64,000 nucleotides of DNA from DATFDN01 sp963818725 (GCA_963818725.1 CAWFTU010000012.1:62001-126000), one strand, 5' to 3'; shown: positions 51,038 through 59,781, counted from the stretch's first letter. The notes: generated by a model not told the origin, from the letters alone. Made by a program: numbers and translations.

Positions 51038-52035
51038 CAGGCGCCAACTCCTAGAGGCTTGGGGCGCCGCAGCATCAGGCGCTTGCCCTCCATCTTCTTG
51101 ATGCCGCCCACAGCGCGAATGCCATCGGTAACATTCCGCGTGTTGTATTTGTAGTCTAGTTCGGAGAAGTAGAGGTTAGCATGCTTCTTGCTGATGTGGT
51201 GGTGCGTACCGTCGATTGACCGCTTGCTGTTCCCGAAGAAGCCCTCCACAGTGTTCGTCGTCGCCTTCCGACCCGTCTCCTCATCGTCGCGCGCATACTC
51301 TTCGGCGGAATGGTTGACGACATCGTGTGACGCAAAACCCTGACCAGCCTCCGTGTAAACCGGCGACTGATCCGTGTTCAGGTGAGCAGAAGCGTCCACG
51401 TTCTCCTTGAGCAGCTTCGTGATGCCGCCGCCAGTCACTCGCTCCACGACGTGCGAGCGAACGTCGCCGCCGCGCTCGACCAAGGGCACAATAGCCGCTT
51501 TGTTTTTGACGTAACCGCGGCCTTTGCCGCGCACCTTGCCGCCCACATAGGTCTCATCGGCCTCAACGGTGCCTTTTAGCAAGGCACGGGGATCAGCGTC
51601 TTTGATGGCGTAGCGGATGCGGTGGCAGAGGAACCAAGCCGTGCGATACGACCCGATTTCTAGCTGGCGCTGAAGCTGCAACGCGCTCACCTGCGTTTTG
51701 CTCGCGCACATCATGTAGAAGGCGATTAACCACTTGTTGAGCGGCAAGTGTGTGTCTTCCATGACGGTGCCAACCGTCACCGTGAAGGTTTGCTCACACA
51801 CAGCGCACTTATAGAGACCGCCCCTGATCTTCTTGTCCTTGTTTGCAGTCACCTTGTAAACGCGCCCGGCCTCGCCGTTGCCGCAGTGCGGACACACGGG
51901 GCCGCTAGGCCAACGCAGGGCCTCGAAGTAATCTCGTGCGGCTTCCTCCGTGGAAAACCGCTGCACGACCGTCATGAGGGTCAGATCCCCTTCGGGGTTC
52001 TTGCCGCTCGCGAGGGAGGTGTGCCCGCTGCTCAT
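51037..52035 (-). CDS. IS1595-family (ISXO2-like) transposase
   Basis: A 332-aa transposase from ATG 52035, 47 bases inside the right terminus. The N-terminal zinc ribbon is CPHCGNGEAGRVYKV with CAVCEQTFTVTVGTV. The ISXO2 catalytic core has VEADETYVGGKVRGKGRG, NTDQSPVYTEAG and TTNTVEGFFGNSKRSIDGTHHH. The frame is full length, so it could be functional. Its stop overlaps the methylase start in TGATG (51039-51035), linking cargo translation to transposase translation. Confidence 0.92.
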   Translation of the reverse strand: MSSGHTSLASGKNPEGDLTLMTVVQRFSTEEAARDYFEALRWPSGPVCPHCGNGEAGRVYKVTANKDKKIRGGLYKCAVCEQTFTVTVGTVMEDTHLPLNKWLIAFYMMCASKTQVSALQLQRQLEIGSYRTAWFLCHRIRYAIKDADPRALLKGTVEADETYVGGKVRGKGRGYVKNKAAIVPLVERGGDVRSHVVERVTGGGITKLLKENVDASAHLNTDQSPVYTEAGQGFASHDVVNHSAEEYARDDEETGRKATTNTVEGFFGNSKRSIDGTHHHISKKHANLYFSELDYKYNTRNVTDGIRAVGGIKKMEGKRLMLRRPKPLGVGA

Positions 52036-52059
52036 AGATTCATGATAGCGAACCGAGCA

Positions 52060-52082
52060 GTGTCGTCAAGTGCATAATCGCC
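52060..52082. repeat. Right terminal inverted repeat of the IS1595 element
   Basis: Its inverted reading begins GGCGATTATGCACTT. The next eight bases (52083-52090) are the GATTGTTC target copy, followed by the interrupted ISNCY transposase gene. Confidence 0.9.
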
Positions 52083-53376
52083 GATTGTTCGGCGGCCGTT
52101 GTCGCCGCGGGTCATGGCGCCGACGGTGCGGCTCGAAGGCGTCCTGCTGCTGCTTGATCAACGCGAGCGCGGCACCCAGGCGTTTGTTCGCCACGATCGA
52201 GCCGGGCTCGACGAGTTGGACCTTGTCGAAAACCCGAAACGGCAACGCTGACCCGTTGAACCGCACCGCGAACCGGCCATCGGGATAGTTCACCACCTCG
52301 ACCTTCTTGCGTGCCAGGCCTCGCGCCAGTGGCGTGGGGTCCAGCATGAGCATCATCCGGTCATAGTGGAGCGTGAGATTGTTGGTGAGTGTGCGTTCCT
52401 CACGCCACGCCAGGATCTCGTCGAGGTCATCCTGGGGCGTCAGCTTGCGATGCAGATCCTTGGGGTTGGTGGGCGTCCGGCCGAAGCGCCCGTTGTGGGT
52501 GGCGATGAACCTGGGCAGCCACGCGTTGGCCGCCGCGATCGTCGAAATGCCGGCCAGGCGCAGCTCCTTCACAAGCCGGTCCTGCAAAGTGCCGAATGCG
52601 CGTTCGACGCGGCCCTTCGCCTGCGGACTGTTGGCACAAATGATGTCGATGTTCAGCGCGGAAAGCGCCCGACCAAACTGCGTGGTGCGATCGCCGCCGA
52701 TCGCGTCCTTGCTGTTGACCCGGAAGACGCCATGCTTGTCGCTGTAAAACGCGACCGGCTTGCCATGCGTCTCCAGGTACGCGCGGGTCGCGCGGAAATA
52801 ATCGAAGGCGGACTCCGACGCGACGAATCGCAGGTGCATCAGCCGGCTCGTGGCGTCGTCGACGAACGCGAGCAGCGTGCACACCTCGCCGCGATCCTCG
52901 AACCAGGCGTGCTCCGAGCCATCGATCTGCACCAGCTCACCCAGACACGCGCGCCGCCGGCGCGGCTGATGCGGGGAGGGCAGCCTGTGACGGCGATCGG
53001 TCCACAGGCCGTCCGCCATGATCCATTGCCGCAGGGTCTCGACGCCGATCCTGAGACCGTGGCGCTCGGCCAGCTTCTCGGCCGCCAGCGTCGGGCCGAA
53101 GTCGGTGTAGTGCTCCCGGACCAGGGTCAGCACCGTGCGGCGAAAGGTCCCGCCGTGTTTGCGATTGCTCGGACGGCCGCGTTTGCGAGAGGCCAGCGCC
53201 GACGGGCCGGTGGCCTCAAACGCGCGACGCAGTCGGAAGACCTGACGGCGACCCAGACACATCAACGTCGCGGCGGCACCGACGGTGAGCCGACCATCCG
53301 CGAGATCGACCATCACGCGCCGTCGGCTCAGCTCCCGATCGCTCATCTGGATCACCGTCATCGTACGCCACCCCAA
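52066..53376 (-). pseudogene. ISNCY-family transposase copy 1, 3' end replaced by the IS1595 terminus
   Basis: A 436-codon frame. An N-terminal helix-turn-helix (AAATLMCLGRRQVFRLRRA) is followed by an rve-type DDE integrase core: LVQIDGSEHAWFEDRGEV, VAFYSDKHGVFRV and PQAKGRVERAFGTLQDRLVK. The last five residues (RRLCT) come from the IS1595 terminal repeat. Joining the flank left of the transposon restores PPNN-LEAPGRPSKGRPSRAV and a stop near 48391. Only the distal tail is altered, so some activity may remain. A start at ATG 53376 or the internal ATG codons shortly after are possible. Confidence 0.85.
52083..52090. repeat. 8-bp target-site duplication, right copy (GATTGTTC)
   Basis: Identical to 48449-48456. 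Lies inside the last codons of the ISNCY transposase (PPNN), which fixes the insertion point. Confidence 0.9.
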
Positions 53377-53700
53377 ACGTGCCGACGGCAGACTGATCTA
53401 GTGACAGCTCCATCGGGGACGCGGGCGACATTTCTATCGGTGATTTACACCGTTGCAACCGGATAGAAATGTCCGTTGGCGTGCAAAGTTGAAATGTCCC
53501 GTCGGCCCGAACGGCGGGTTTCTTCCTGAGGCCGTCCAGGTGTTCCTTGGTCGGAACCGGAGGAGGCCTGTTCCTCGGCCCGTCGCCTGGCCCCCAAGGC
53601 ACGGCGACGGCTGGCCGGGTCAAGCCCCGCAGCCCCGCAGGGGTCGCGGCGTCAGCCGCGAGGGCTTGAGGCGGCCGGGCGGCGGTGGGCAAGCGCCTCT
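53377..53700. other. Abutting ends of the two ISNCY elements
   Basis: No gene. Holds the right end of copy 1, the left end of copy 2 and about 200 bases of non-coding DNA downstream of the copy 2 transposase. GACATTTCTATC at 53427 and GATAGAAATGTC at 53461 form a perfect 12-bp inverted pair separated by 22 bases. Confidence 0.6.
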
Positions 53701-55140
53701 TCACGGCGCGGCGCCCGACGGCGGCTGTCGAGACGGCTGCGCCGCGCTGAGTGGGCCGGCGCGCCGTCTCGGCCGGGCTTGGTAGCCGCCGGCCTCGCTG
53801 TTCGTCCGCACCCGCGGCGGCGGACGCTGGAGGTCCTGCCGCGCCTTGACGAAGGCGAGCGCCGCGCCCAGCCGCTTGTTCTCGACGACCTCGCCCTGGT
53901 CGACGCGCTGGTCCTTGTCGAACACGCTGTAGGGCAGGGAGTGGCCCCGCCAGCGGATGTCCAGCCGATCATCGGCGTAGTCGTAGATCTCGACATACTC
54001 TCCGGCGGTCGCCTCGGTGACGTCGTTGCGCGTGAGGATGAACAGCTTGCGCTCGTAAGCCAGGGTAAGCTGCTGGCCGACATGGCGCAGCTCGCGATGG
54101 CACAGGATGTCGTCGAGCCGGCCGGGCGAGAGGTCCAGTGGCCGGTGCAGATCACTCGGGCGAGCGGGAGGGACGGCGAAGCGAACGTTGAAGCGCTCGA
54201 TGAAGCCCGGCAGGAAAGCGTTGCCGGCGTCCACGCTGGCGATCCCGGCCAGGCGCAGCTCCTTGACCAGCCGGTCCTGCAAGGTGCGGTTCACGCGCTC
54301 CACGCGCCCCTTCGCCTGCGGCGTGTCAGCGCACAGGATGTCGATGTTCAGCTCGGCCAGCGCCCGGCCGAACTGGGTCATGCCTTGGCCGCCCTTGGCG
54401 TCGGCCTTGGCGACGCGGAAGACGGTGTGCTTGTCGGAGTAGAAGGCGACCGGACGGCCGTGCGCCTCGAGGTAGCCGCGCAGTGCCGCGAAGTAGGCGG
54501 CCGTGCTCTCACTCGCGACGAAGTGGAGCTGCATCAGCCGGCCCGTCGCGTCGTCGATGAACACCAGCAGCGTGCAAGGATCACCGCGCCCCTCGAACCA
54601 GCGGTGCTCGCTGCCGTCGATCTGCACCAGCGCGCCGAGCAACTCACGACGCAGCCGAGGTTGGTGAAAGCGTCGGCGCTGCTTGCGCGACAGCCACAGG
54701 CCGGCTGCCACCATCCAGGCGCGCAACGTCTCGCGCGACACTGTCAGCCCGTGCCGCTGCGCCAGCACCTCCGCGCGGCCAGGGTCGGGCCGAAGTCGGC
54801 GTAGCGCTCCCGCACCAGAGCCAGCGCGTAGTCGCGCACGCCCGCGGCGATCCGGTTGTTGGACGGCCGGCCACGCGCCTTGTGCGCCAGCGCGGCACCG
54901 CCGCCGGCCTGGAGCCGCCGCAGCAAGCGGCCCACGTGCCGCGGCGTCACGGACAGCACCGCGGCCGCTGCCGCGATCGTGCGGCGGCCGGACACCACTT
55001 CGGACAGCACCTCGATGCGCTGCATGTCGCGCCTGCTCATCACCACCCAGCCCACAGCCCGCTCTCCCAGTCAGATCGCAACCAGGGGAGGCTGACATTT
55101 CTGCTTTGCGGACAGGGGACAGTTTAGCTTTGCGCCTACA
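53457..55140 (-). mobile_element. ISNCY-family element, copy 2
   Basis: Ends share GCAAAG-xx-GAAATGTC facing inward: 53483-53498 on the left and the complement at 55094-55109 on the right. Each end has a second, more diverged copy of the GAAATGTC-like site about 20 bases further out (53464-53472 and 55110-55122). It contains a frameshifted transposase gene on the minus strand. It abuts copy 1, giving an inverted GATAGAAATGTC pair at 53427-53472. Exact ends uncertain. Confidence 0.7.
53701..55055 (-). pseudogene. ISNCY-family transposase copy 2, frameshifted
   Basis: GTG 55055 (MGWVVMSRRDMQRIEVLSEV) follows a GGGAGAG site; ATG 55040 is also possible. The helix-turn-helix part (AAAVLSVTPRHVGRLLRRL) runs to YADFGPTLAA, then the frame is lost near 54774-54778. 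The main domain (EVLAQRHGLTVSRETLRAWM, LVQIDGSEHRWFEGRGDP, FYSDKHTVFRV, PQAKGRVERVNRTLQDRL) continues in another frame to the stop at 53701. One missing G in a GCGGCGG context explains this. It is about 50-60 percent similar by eye to copy 1, so the two are related elements, not duplicates. Confidence 0.85.
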
Positions 55141-55305
55141 AATCCAGGTTGCATATTGCAGGTTATGGAACATGCGGCCTGGATGCCGCATTCCCATTCG
55201 GGTTTCGCGCCCGCACAAGCCGGACGCGAAACGGAACCGCCGTCGCTTGTGAGACAGGAGCGGTTCCGCCATAAAAACCCGGTCCAAGGACAAATAGGAG
55301 ACGTG

Positions 55306-56259
55306 ATGTCCTTTCGCTTTGATACAGCGGCCCAATTGTCTGTTCTCTGCCTCACCCTCGCTGCTCCCGCCGGAGCGGCGTTCGCGCAGGCACCGCCAGC
55401 ACCGTCGGCCGCCCCCGGACAGCAAGGCGCCTCCGGACAGCAAGGCGCCGCTGGACCACAGGCCAGCAAGCCCGCGGGTGATCCCCTCCTCGCCCGCGTC
55501 GGCGACCAGGACATCCGGCTCAGCGACCTGCGCGGCGCGGCCGCGACCTTGCCGCCCAACTTGCGCAGCATGCCGGAGCAGATTTTGTATCCGATGCTGC
55601 TCAACCGCATGATTGATCAGGACGCGCTGGTCGCGGAAGCGCGGCGCATCGGTCTCGACAAGAATCCGGAGGTGCAGCGCCAGGTCCAGATGGCCGAGGA
55701 TTCCGCCTTGCAGCGCGCCCTGCTGATGAAAGAGGTTCAGCCGCAGATCACCGACCAGGCGGTGCAGGCCCGCTACGAGAAGGACATCGCCAACAAGCCG
55801 GGGGCGGAAGAGGTACACGCCAAGCACATCCTGGTCGATTCCGAGGCGCAGGCGAAGGATATCATCGCCCAGCTTCAGAAGGGGGCCGATTTTGACGCGC
55901 TCGCCAAGCAGTTCAGCAAGGACAAGGGCGCCCACGGCGGCGACGACCTTGGGTTCTTCAAGAAGGAGGACATGGTGCCGGAGTTCGCCGCCGCGGCGTT
56001 CGCCTTGCAGCCGGGGCAGATCACCCAGACGCCAGTTCACACGCAGTTCGGCTGGCACGTCATTGAAGTGACGGAGCGCCGGCAGGACAAGCCGCCCGGG
56101 TTCGCGGACGCCAAGAACGAGTTGCGCCAGCGCATGGCGCAGGAGGCGGCCGAGAAGGTCGTGGCCCAGGCGTTGTCGGACGTGAAGGTGGAGAGGTTCA
56201 ATCCGGACGGGACGCCAGTCCGCGCCGCCGAAGCGGCGCCGGCGCCGGCTGCCAAGTAG
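55306..56259 (+). CDS. Periplasmic parvulin-type peptidyl-prolyl isomerase
   Basis: A 317-aa protein from ATG 55306, with AGGAGACGTG before it. The signal peptide (FDTAAQLSVLCLTLAAPAGAAFA) is followed by a Gln/Gly/Ala/Pro-rich linker with a GQQGA repeat. An N-terminal chaperone-like helical part (LLNRMIDQDALVAEARRIG) precedes the rotamase domain: VHAKHILVDSEAQAKDIIAQ, SKDKGAHGGDDLGFF, MVPEFAAAAFALQPGQIT, and TQFGWHVIEV. It resembles the SurA/PrsA-like PpiC group that helps fold exported proteins. It lies just outside the IS island and 32 bases before argJ. Confidence 0.9.
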   Translation: MSFRFDTAAQLSVLCLTLAAPAGAAFAQAPPAPSAAPGQQGASGQQGAAGPQASKPAGDPLLARVGDQDIRLSDLRGAAATLPPNLRSMPEQILYPMLLNRMIDQDALVAEARRIGLDKNPEVQRQVQMAEDSALQRALLMKEVQPQITDQAVQARYEKDIANKPGAEEVHAKHILVDSEAQAKDIIAQLQKGADFDALAKQFSKDKGAHGGDDLGFFKKEDMVPEFAAAAFALQPGQITQTPVHTQFGWHVIEVTERRQDKPPGFADAKNELRQRMAQEAAEKVVAQALSDVKVERFNPDGTPVRAAEAAPAPAAK

Positions 56260-56291
56260 CCGGCCGTCTCCATTCGCGAGGAGAGACGACG

Positions 56292-57521
56292 ATGGACGTG
56301 CCTGTCTCGCCGCTGGCGGTTCCGATGTCGGAGCCGCCGGTGCTGGCTGGCGTTCGCCTCGGCGCGGCGGCGGCCGGCATTCGATATCGCGACCGCACCG
56401 ACCTCGTGATGGTGGAGCTCGCGGCCGGAACCACGGCCGCCGGCGTCTTCACCCGCAACCGCTGTCCCGGCGCGCCGGTGGATTGGTGCCGCGCCGCGCT
56501 GAAGAACGGCAAGGCGCGCGCGGTCGTGGTGAACGCGGGAAACGCCAACGTCTTCACCGGCCGGGCCGGGCGGGACGCCTGCGTCGCCACGGCCGCCGCC
56601 GCCGCCGGGTTGGTGGGCTGCCCGCCCAAGCAGGTGTTCCTCGCCTCGACCGGCGTCATCGGAGAGGTGCTGCCGCACGAGAGGCTGGTCGCCGCGCTGC
56701 CCGGCCTGCACGCGGCGCTGCGCGAGGACGCGTGGGGCGAGGCGGCGCGCGGCATCATGACCACCGACACCTTCCCCAAGGTGGCGACGCGGGTCGCGCA
56801 CATCGAGGACGCCGAGGTGCGCATCAACGGCATCGCCAAGGGCAGCGGCATGATCGCGCCCGACATGGCGACGATGCTCTGCTTCGTGGCGACCAATGCC
56901 AAGATCCCGGCCGCCGCGCTCGACGCGCTGCTCCGCCGCGGCGTCGATGCGAGCTTCAATCGGACCACCGTCAACTCCGACACCTCCACGTCCGACACGG
57001 TGCTGCTGTTCGCGACCGGCCAGGCGCAGCACCCGCGCGTGCCGGCCGATGGCGGCCGCGTGCTCGCCGACTTCGTGGACAAGCTGGACGAGCTTCTTCT
57101 CGACCTCGCGTTACAGGTGGTGCGCGACGGCGAGGGCGCGCAGAAGCTGGTGCGCATCGACGTGACCGGCGCGGCCTCCTCGCGCTCGGCCCGGAAAATC
57201 GCGATGGCGGTGGCCAACTCGCCGCTGGTGAAGACCGCAATTGCCGGGGAGGACGCGAACTGGGGGCGCATCGTGATGGCGGTTGGCAAGGCGGGGGAGC
57301 CCGCCGACCGCGACACGCTCTCAATCGCTGTCGGCGGCACCTGGATGGCCCGCGCGGGCGCGGTGGTGCCGGGCTATGACGAGGCGCCGGTGGTCGCGCA
57401 CATGAAGGGGCGCGAGGTGCATATCGCGATCGACCTGGGCATCGGGCGCGGCAAGGCGACCGCTTGGACCTGCGACCTGACGCACGGCTACATCGACATC
57501 AACGGGTCGTATCGCTCCTGA
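56292..57521 (+). CDS. argJ: Bifunctional ornithine acetyltransferase/N-acetylglutamate synthase
   Basis: A 409-aa arginine-biosynthesis enzyme transferring acetyl from N-acetylornithine to glutamate. The precursor self-cleaves before the nucleophile T194 in MIAPDMATMLCF. Typical blocks are NAGNANVFTGRAG, STGVIGEVLPHERL, TTDTFPK and AIAGEDANWGRIVMAVGKAG. Whether it also has full N-acetylglutamate synthase activity cannot be read from the sequence. It sits between the PPIase and ribosomal protein genes, with argC about 1.3 kb downstream. Confidence 0.95.
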   Translation: MDVPVSPLAVPMSEPPVLAGVRLGAAAAGIRYRDRTDLVMVELAAGTTAAGVFTRNRCPGAPVDWCRAALKNGKARAVVVNAGNANVFTGRAGRDACVATAAAAAGLVGCPPKQVFLASTGVIGEVLPHERLVAALPGLHAALREDAWGEAARGIMTTDTFPKVATRVAHIEDAEVRINGIAKGSGMIAPDMATMLCFVATNAKIPAAALDALLRRGVDASFNRTTVNSDTSTSDTVLLFATGQAQHPRVPADGGRVLADFVDKLDELLLDLALQVVRDGEGAQKLVRIDVTGAASSRSARKIAMAVANSPLVKTAIAGEDANWGRIVMAVGKAGEPADRDTLSIAVGGTWMARAGAVVPGYDEAPVVAHMKGREVHIAIDLGIGRGKATAWTCDLTHGYIDINGSYRS

Positions 57522-57610
57522 GCAATGTGGTAGCATAATACCGCTGGCCCAGGCCCTTGACGCGGCGCGGCTTTGCCGCGATAAGCCGCGCCTGTTTCAG
57601 GGAATAGCGC

Positions 57611-58075
57611 ATGAAGACTACCCTCTCGCTGAAGCCCGCGGAGGTGCAGAAGGACTGGGTGCTGATCGATGCCGAGGGTGTCGTGCTCGGGCGCCTGGCC
57701 TCGATCATCGCCATGCGGCTGCGGGGCAAGCACAAGCCGCAGTTCACCCCGCACGTCGATTGCGGCGACAACATCGTCGTCGTGAACGCGGCCAAGGTGC
57801 GGGTGACGGGTAACAAGGCCGATCAATCCGTGTTCTACTGGCACACCGGCTATCCCGGCGGGATTAAGGGACGCACGGTGCGCCAGCGGCTGGAGAGCCG
57901 GTATCCCGAGCGCGTGGTGCAGAAGGCGGTGGAGCGCATGATCACGCGCGGGCCGCTGCAACGCCGCCAGATGAAGCATCTCTACGTCTACGCGGGGGCT
58001 GAGCACCCGCATGACGGCCAGCAGCCGCGCAATCTGGACGTCGCGGCCATGAGCCCGAAGAACAAGAGGGCCTGA
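57611..58075 (+). CDS. rplM: 50S ribosomal protein L13
   Basis: A 154-aa large-subunit protein binding 23S rRNA early in assembly. Family blocks: WVLIDAEGVVLGRLASIIAM, LRGKHKPQFTPHVDCGDNI and the C-terminal LYVYAGAEHPHDGQQP. It is followed by rpsI after four bases, the usual rplM-rpsI pair. Confidence 0.97.
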   Translation: MKTTLSLKPAEVQKDWVLIDAEGVVLGRLASIIAMRLRGKHKPQFTPHVDCGDNIVVVNAAKVRVTGNKADQSVFYWHTGYPGGIKGRTVRQRLESRYPERVVQKAVERMITRGPLQRRQMKHLYVYAGAEHPHDGQQPRNLDVAAMSPKNKRA

Positions 58076-58079
58076 GCGC

Positions 58080-58583
58080 ATGTCGGGAAGCCGTTCCCTC
58101 GCGGACCTGAAAGATCTGCTCGCGGCGGCCACGCCGGCGAGCGTCCCTGGCGTCGCGCCGGGCGATCAGACAAGGCGGGATCCGAAGCGCGACGCTCTCG
58201 GCCGCTCCTATGCCACCGGGCGGCGCAAGAACGCGGTGGCGCGGGTCTGGGTGAGGCCCGGCAAGGGCACGATCACCGTCAACGGCAAGCCGGCGGCGCA
58301 GTACTTCGCCCGGCCGGTGCTGCGGATGCTGATCACCCAGCCTTTCCTAGTGGCCGATCGATACAACCAGTTCGACGTGAACTGCTCGGTGACGGGCGGC
58401 GGGCTCTCGGGACAGGCCGGCGCGGTGCGCCATGGGATCAGCCGGGCGCTGACCCATTACGAGCCCGATCTGCGCGGCATCCTGAAGGTTGCCGGGTTCC
58501 TGACCCGCGATCCACGCGTGGTGGAGCGCAAGAAGTACGGCAAGGCCAAGGCGCGGCGAAGCTTCCAGTTCAGCAAGCGGTGA
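58080..58583 (+). CDS. rpsI: 30S ribosomal protein S9
   Basis: A 167-aa protein. The conserved S9 domain starts at YATGRRKNAVARVWVRPGKG and ends with the invariant basic tail RRSFQFSKR that reaches the P site. It carries an N-terminal extension of about 45 residues (SRSLADLKDLLAAATPAS and on), as seen in some alphaproteobacterial S9 proteins. Cotranscribed with rplM. Confidence 0.97.
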   Translation: MSGSRSLADLKDLLAAATPASVPGVAPGDQTRRDPKRDALGRSYATGRRKNAVARVWVRPGKGTITVNGKPAAQYFARPVLRMLITQPFLVADRYNQFDVNCSVTGGGLSGQAGAVRHGISRALTHYEPDLRGILKVAGFLTRDPRVVERKKYGKAKARRSFQFSKR

Positions 58584-58641
58584 GAACACTTCCGTTTTGT
58601 TGAGCGCGCGATCGCTCAGGCGTCGGCGCCTTTCTAAAGTG

Positions 58642-58732
58642 GTCATGGCCGGACTTGTTCCGGCTATCCACGGCTTTCCTGCACCTTGGAAGGCGTAGAT
58701 GCCGGCGACAAGCGCCGGCATGACGGTGTTGG
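58642..58732. repeat. Dispersed palindromic intergenic repeat, second copy
   Basis: GTCATGGCCGGACTTGTTCC closely matches the first part of the element at 17745-17834. The second part has GCCGGCG and CGCCGGC arms around ACAAG. It lies between rpsI and argC in a 259-base gap that shows no gene. It could act as a transcript end for rplM-rpsI. Confidence 0.6.
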
Positions 58733-58842
58733 GGCGTAGTCTGCCAATGCGATCGCCACGCTATCTGCGGCATCGACAAGACAGCTTCATTGCCAATCGA
58801 GGCCCGGACGCATAGGGTTCCCCCTTCGAACATGGAGCGCAC

Positions 58843-59781
58843 ATGGGCAAGCCGCTTGTGTTCATAGACGGCGAGGCCGGAACGACCGGACTTGGCATTC
58901 GCGACCGGCTGCGTGCTCTGAAGATGGTGGAGCTGCGCAGCCTTCCGGATGACCGACGCAAGGACCGCGGCGCGCGGCGCGAGATCATGGCCGAGGTCGA
59001 TCTCGTGGTCTTGTGCTTGCCCGACGAGGCGGCGCGCGAGTCCGTGGCGCTGGCTGACCGGCTGGGCCATCAGGCGCCGCGGCTGCTCGATGCGAGCACC
59101 GCGCATCGAGTGCATCCCGACTGGCCCTATGGCTTCGCGGAACTTGCGCCCGGACAGGCCGAGCGTATCGCGAGCGCGCGCAAGGTCGCCAATCCCGGCT
59201 GCTATCCGACCGGCGCCATCGCCCTGATCCGCCCACTGGTGGACGCTGGGCTGCTGGCGCCCGACCATCCGGTTTGCATCAACGCGGTCAGCGGCTACTC
59301 CGGCGGCGGCCGGGCCATGATCGAGGCGCATGAGCGTGACGGCGGCCCGCCCTTCGAGCTGTATGCGCTGGGGCTGGAACACAAGCACGTGCCGGAGACC
59401 CAGGCTTATAGCGGCCTGACACGGCGGCCGGTCTTCGTGCCCTCAGTGGGGCATTTCCGGCAGGGAATGCTGGTTTCCATCCCGCTGCATCTCGACACGC
59501 TGCCGGGCAAGCCGTCGGCGGCCGATCTGCGAGCAGCCCTGGAGGCGCGCTATGCCGGGACGGACACAATCCGGGTCGCCAGGCCCGATCCGTCCGGGAA
59601 ATTGGAGCCGGAGGCGTTGAACGGAACGAACCGGCTGGAGCTGTTCGTCCATGTGAACGAGACGTATCGTCACGCGGTGCTGGTCGCGCGGCTCGACAAT
59701 CTCGGCAAGGGTGCGTCGGGCGCGGCGGTGCAGAATCTCTGCCTGATGCTGGGCATCGACATGGAAGATTGGGATGGCTGA
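58843..59781 (+). CDS. argC: N-acetyl-gamma-glutamyl-phosphate reductase, type 2
   Basis: A 312-aa arginine-pathway enzyme reducing N-acetylglutamyl phosphate to the semialdehyde. It belongs to the shorter type-2 class. The N-terminal nucleotide-binding segment is FIDGEAGTTGLGIRDRL. The active-site Cys is C120 (VANPGCYPTGAIAL), with the substrate block NAVSGYSGGGR. It overlaps the carbonic-anhydrase-like gene by eight bases. Confidence 0.95.
   Translation: MGKPLVFIDGEAGTTGLGIRDRLRALKMVELRSLPDDRRKDRGARREIMAEVDLVVLCLPDEAARESVALADRLGHQAPRLLDASTAHRVHPDWPYGFAELAPGQAERIASARKVANPGCYPTGAIALIRPLVDAGLLAPDHPVCINAVSGYSGGGRAMIEAHERDGGPPFELYALGLEHKHVPETQAYSGLTRRPVFVPSVGHFRQGMLVSIPLHLDTLPGKPSAADLRAALEARYAGTDTIRVARPDPSGKLEPEALNGTNRLELFVHVNETYRHAVLVARLDNLGKGASGAAVQNLCLMLGIDMEDWDG

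Larger units (their letters stand above)
48457..52082 (-). mobile_element. IS1595-family transposon carrying restriction-modification and toxin-antitoxin cargo
   Basis: A 3,626-bp element. The ends are GGCGACTATGCACTTTAC on the left and, read inward from the right, GGCGATTATGCACTTGAC; 19 of 23 bases match. Both ends are flanked by GATTGTTC (48449-48456 and 52083-52090). On the minus strand it contains, in order, an ISXO2-like transposase, a nuclease/N6-methylase/specificity fusion, a RelE-like toxin gene and a small antitoxin gene. The junctions are overlapping or a few bases long, so they read as one operon from the transposase promoter. IS1595 elements with passenger genes are known; this cargo is unusual. 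Confidence 0.9.
48263..53443 (-). mobile_element. ISNCY-family element, copy 1, split by the IS1595 transposon
   Basis: Both ends carry CCGATAGAAATGTC pointing inward: 48267-48280 on the left and its complement at 53427-53440 on the right. The exact outer bases are uncertain. The transposase gene (minus strand) occupies the right part. The element is interrupted at 48457-52082 by an IS1595-type transposon with 8-bp target repeats. Without this insert it is about 1.55 kb. Copy 2, a different ISNCY relative, abuts it on the right. Confidence 0.75.
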
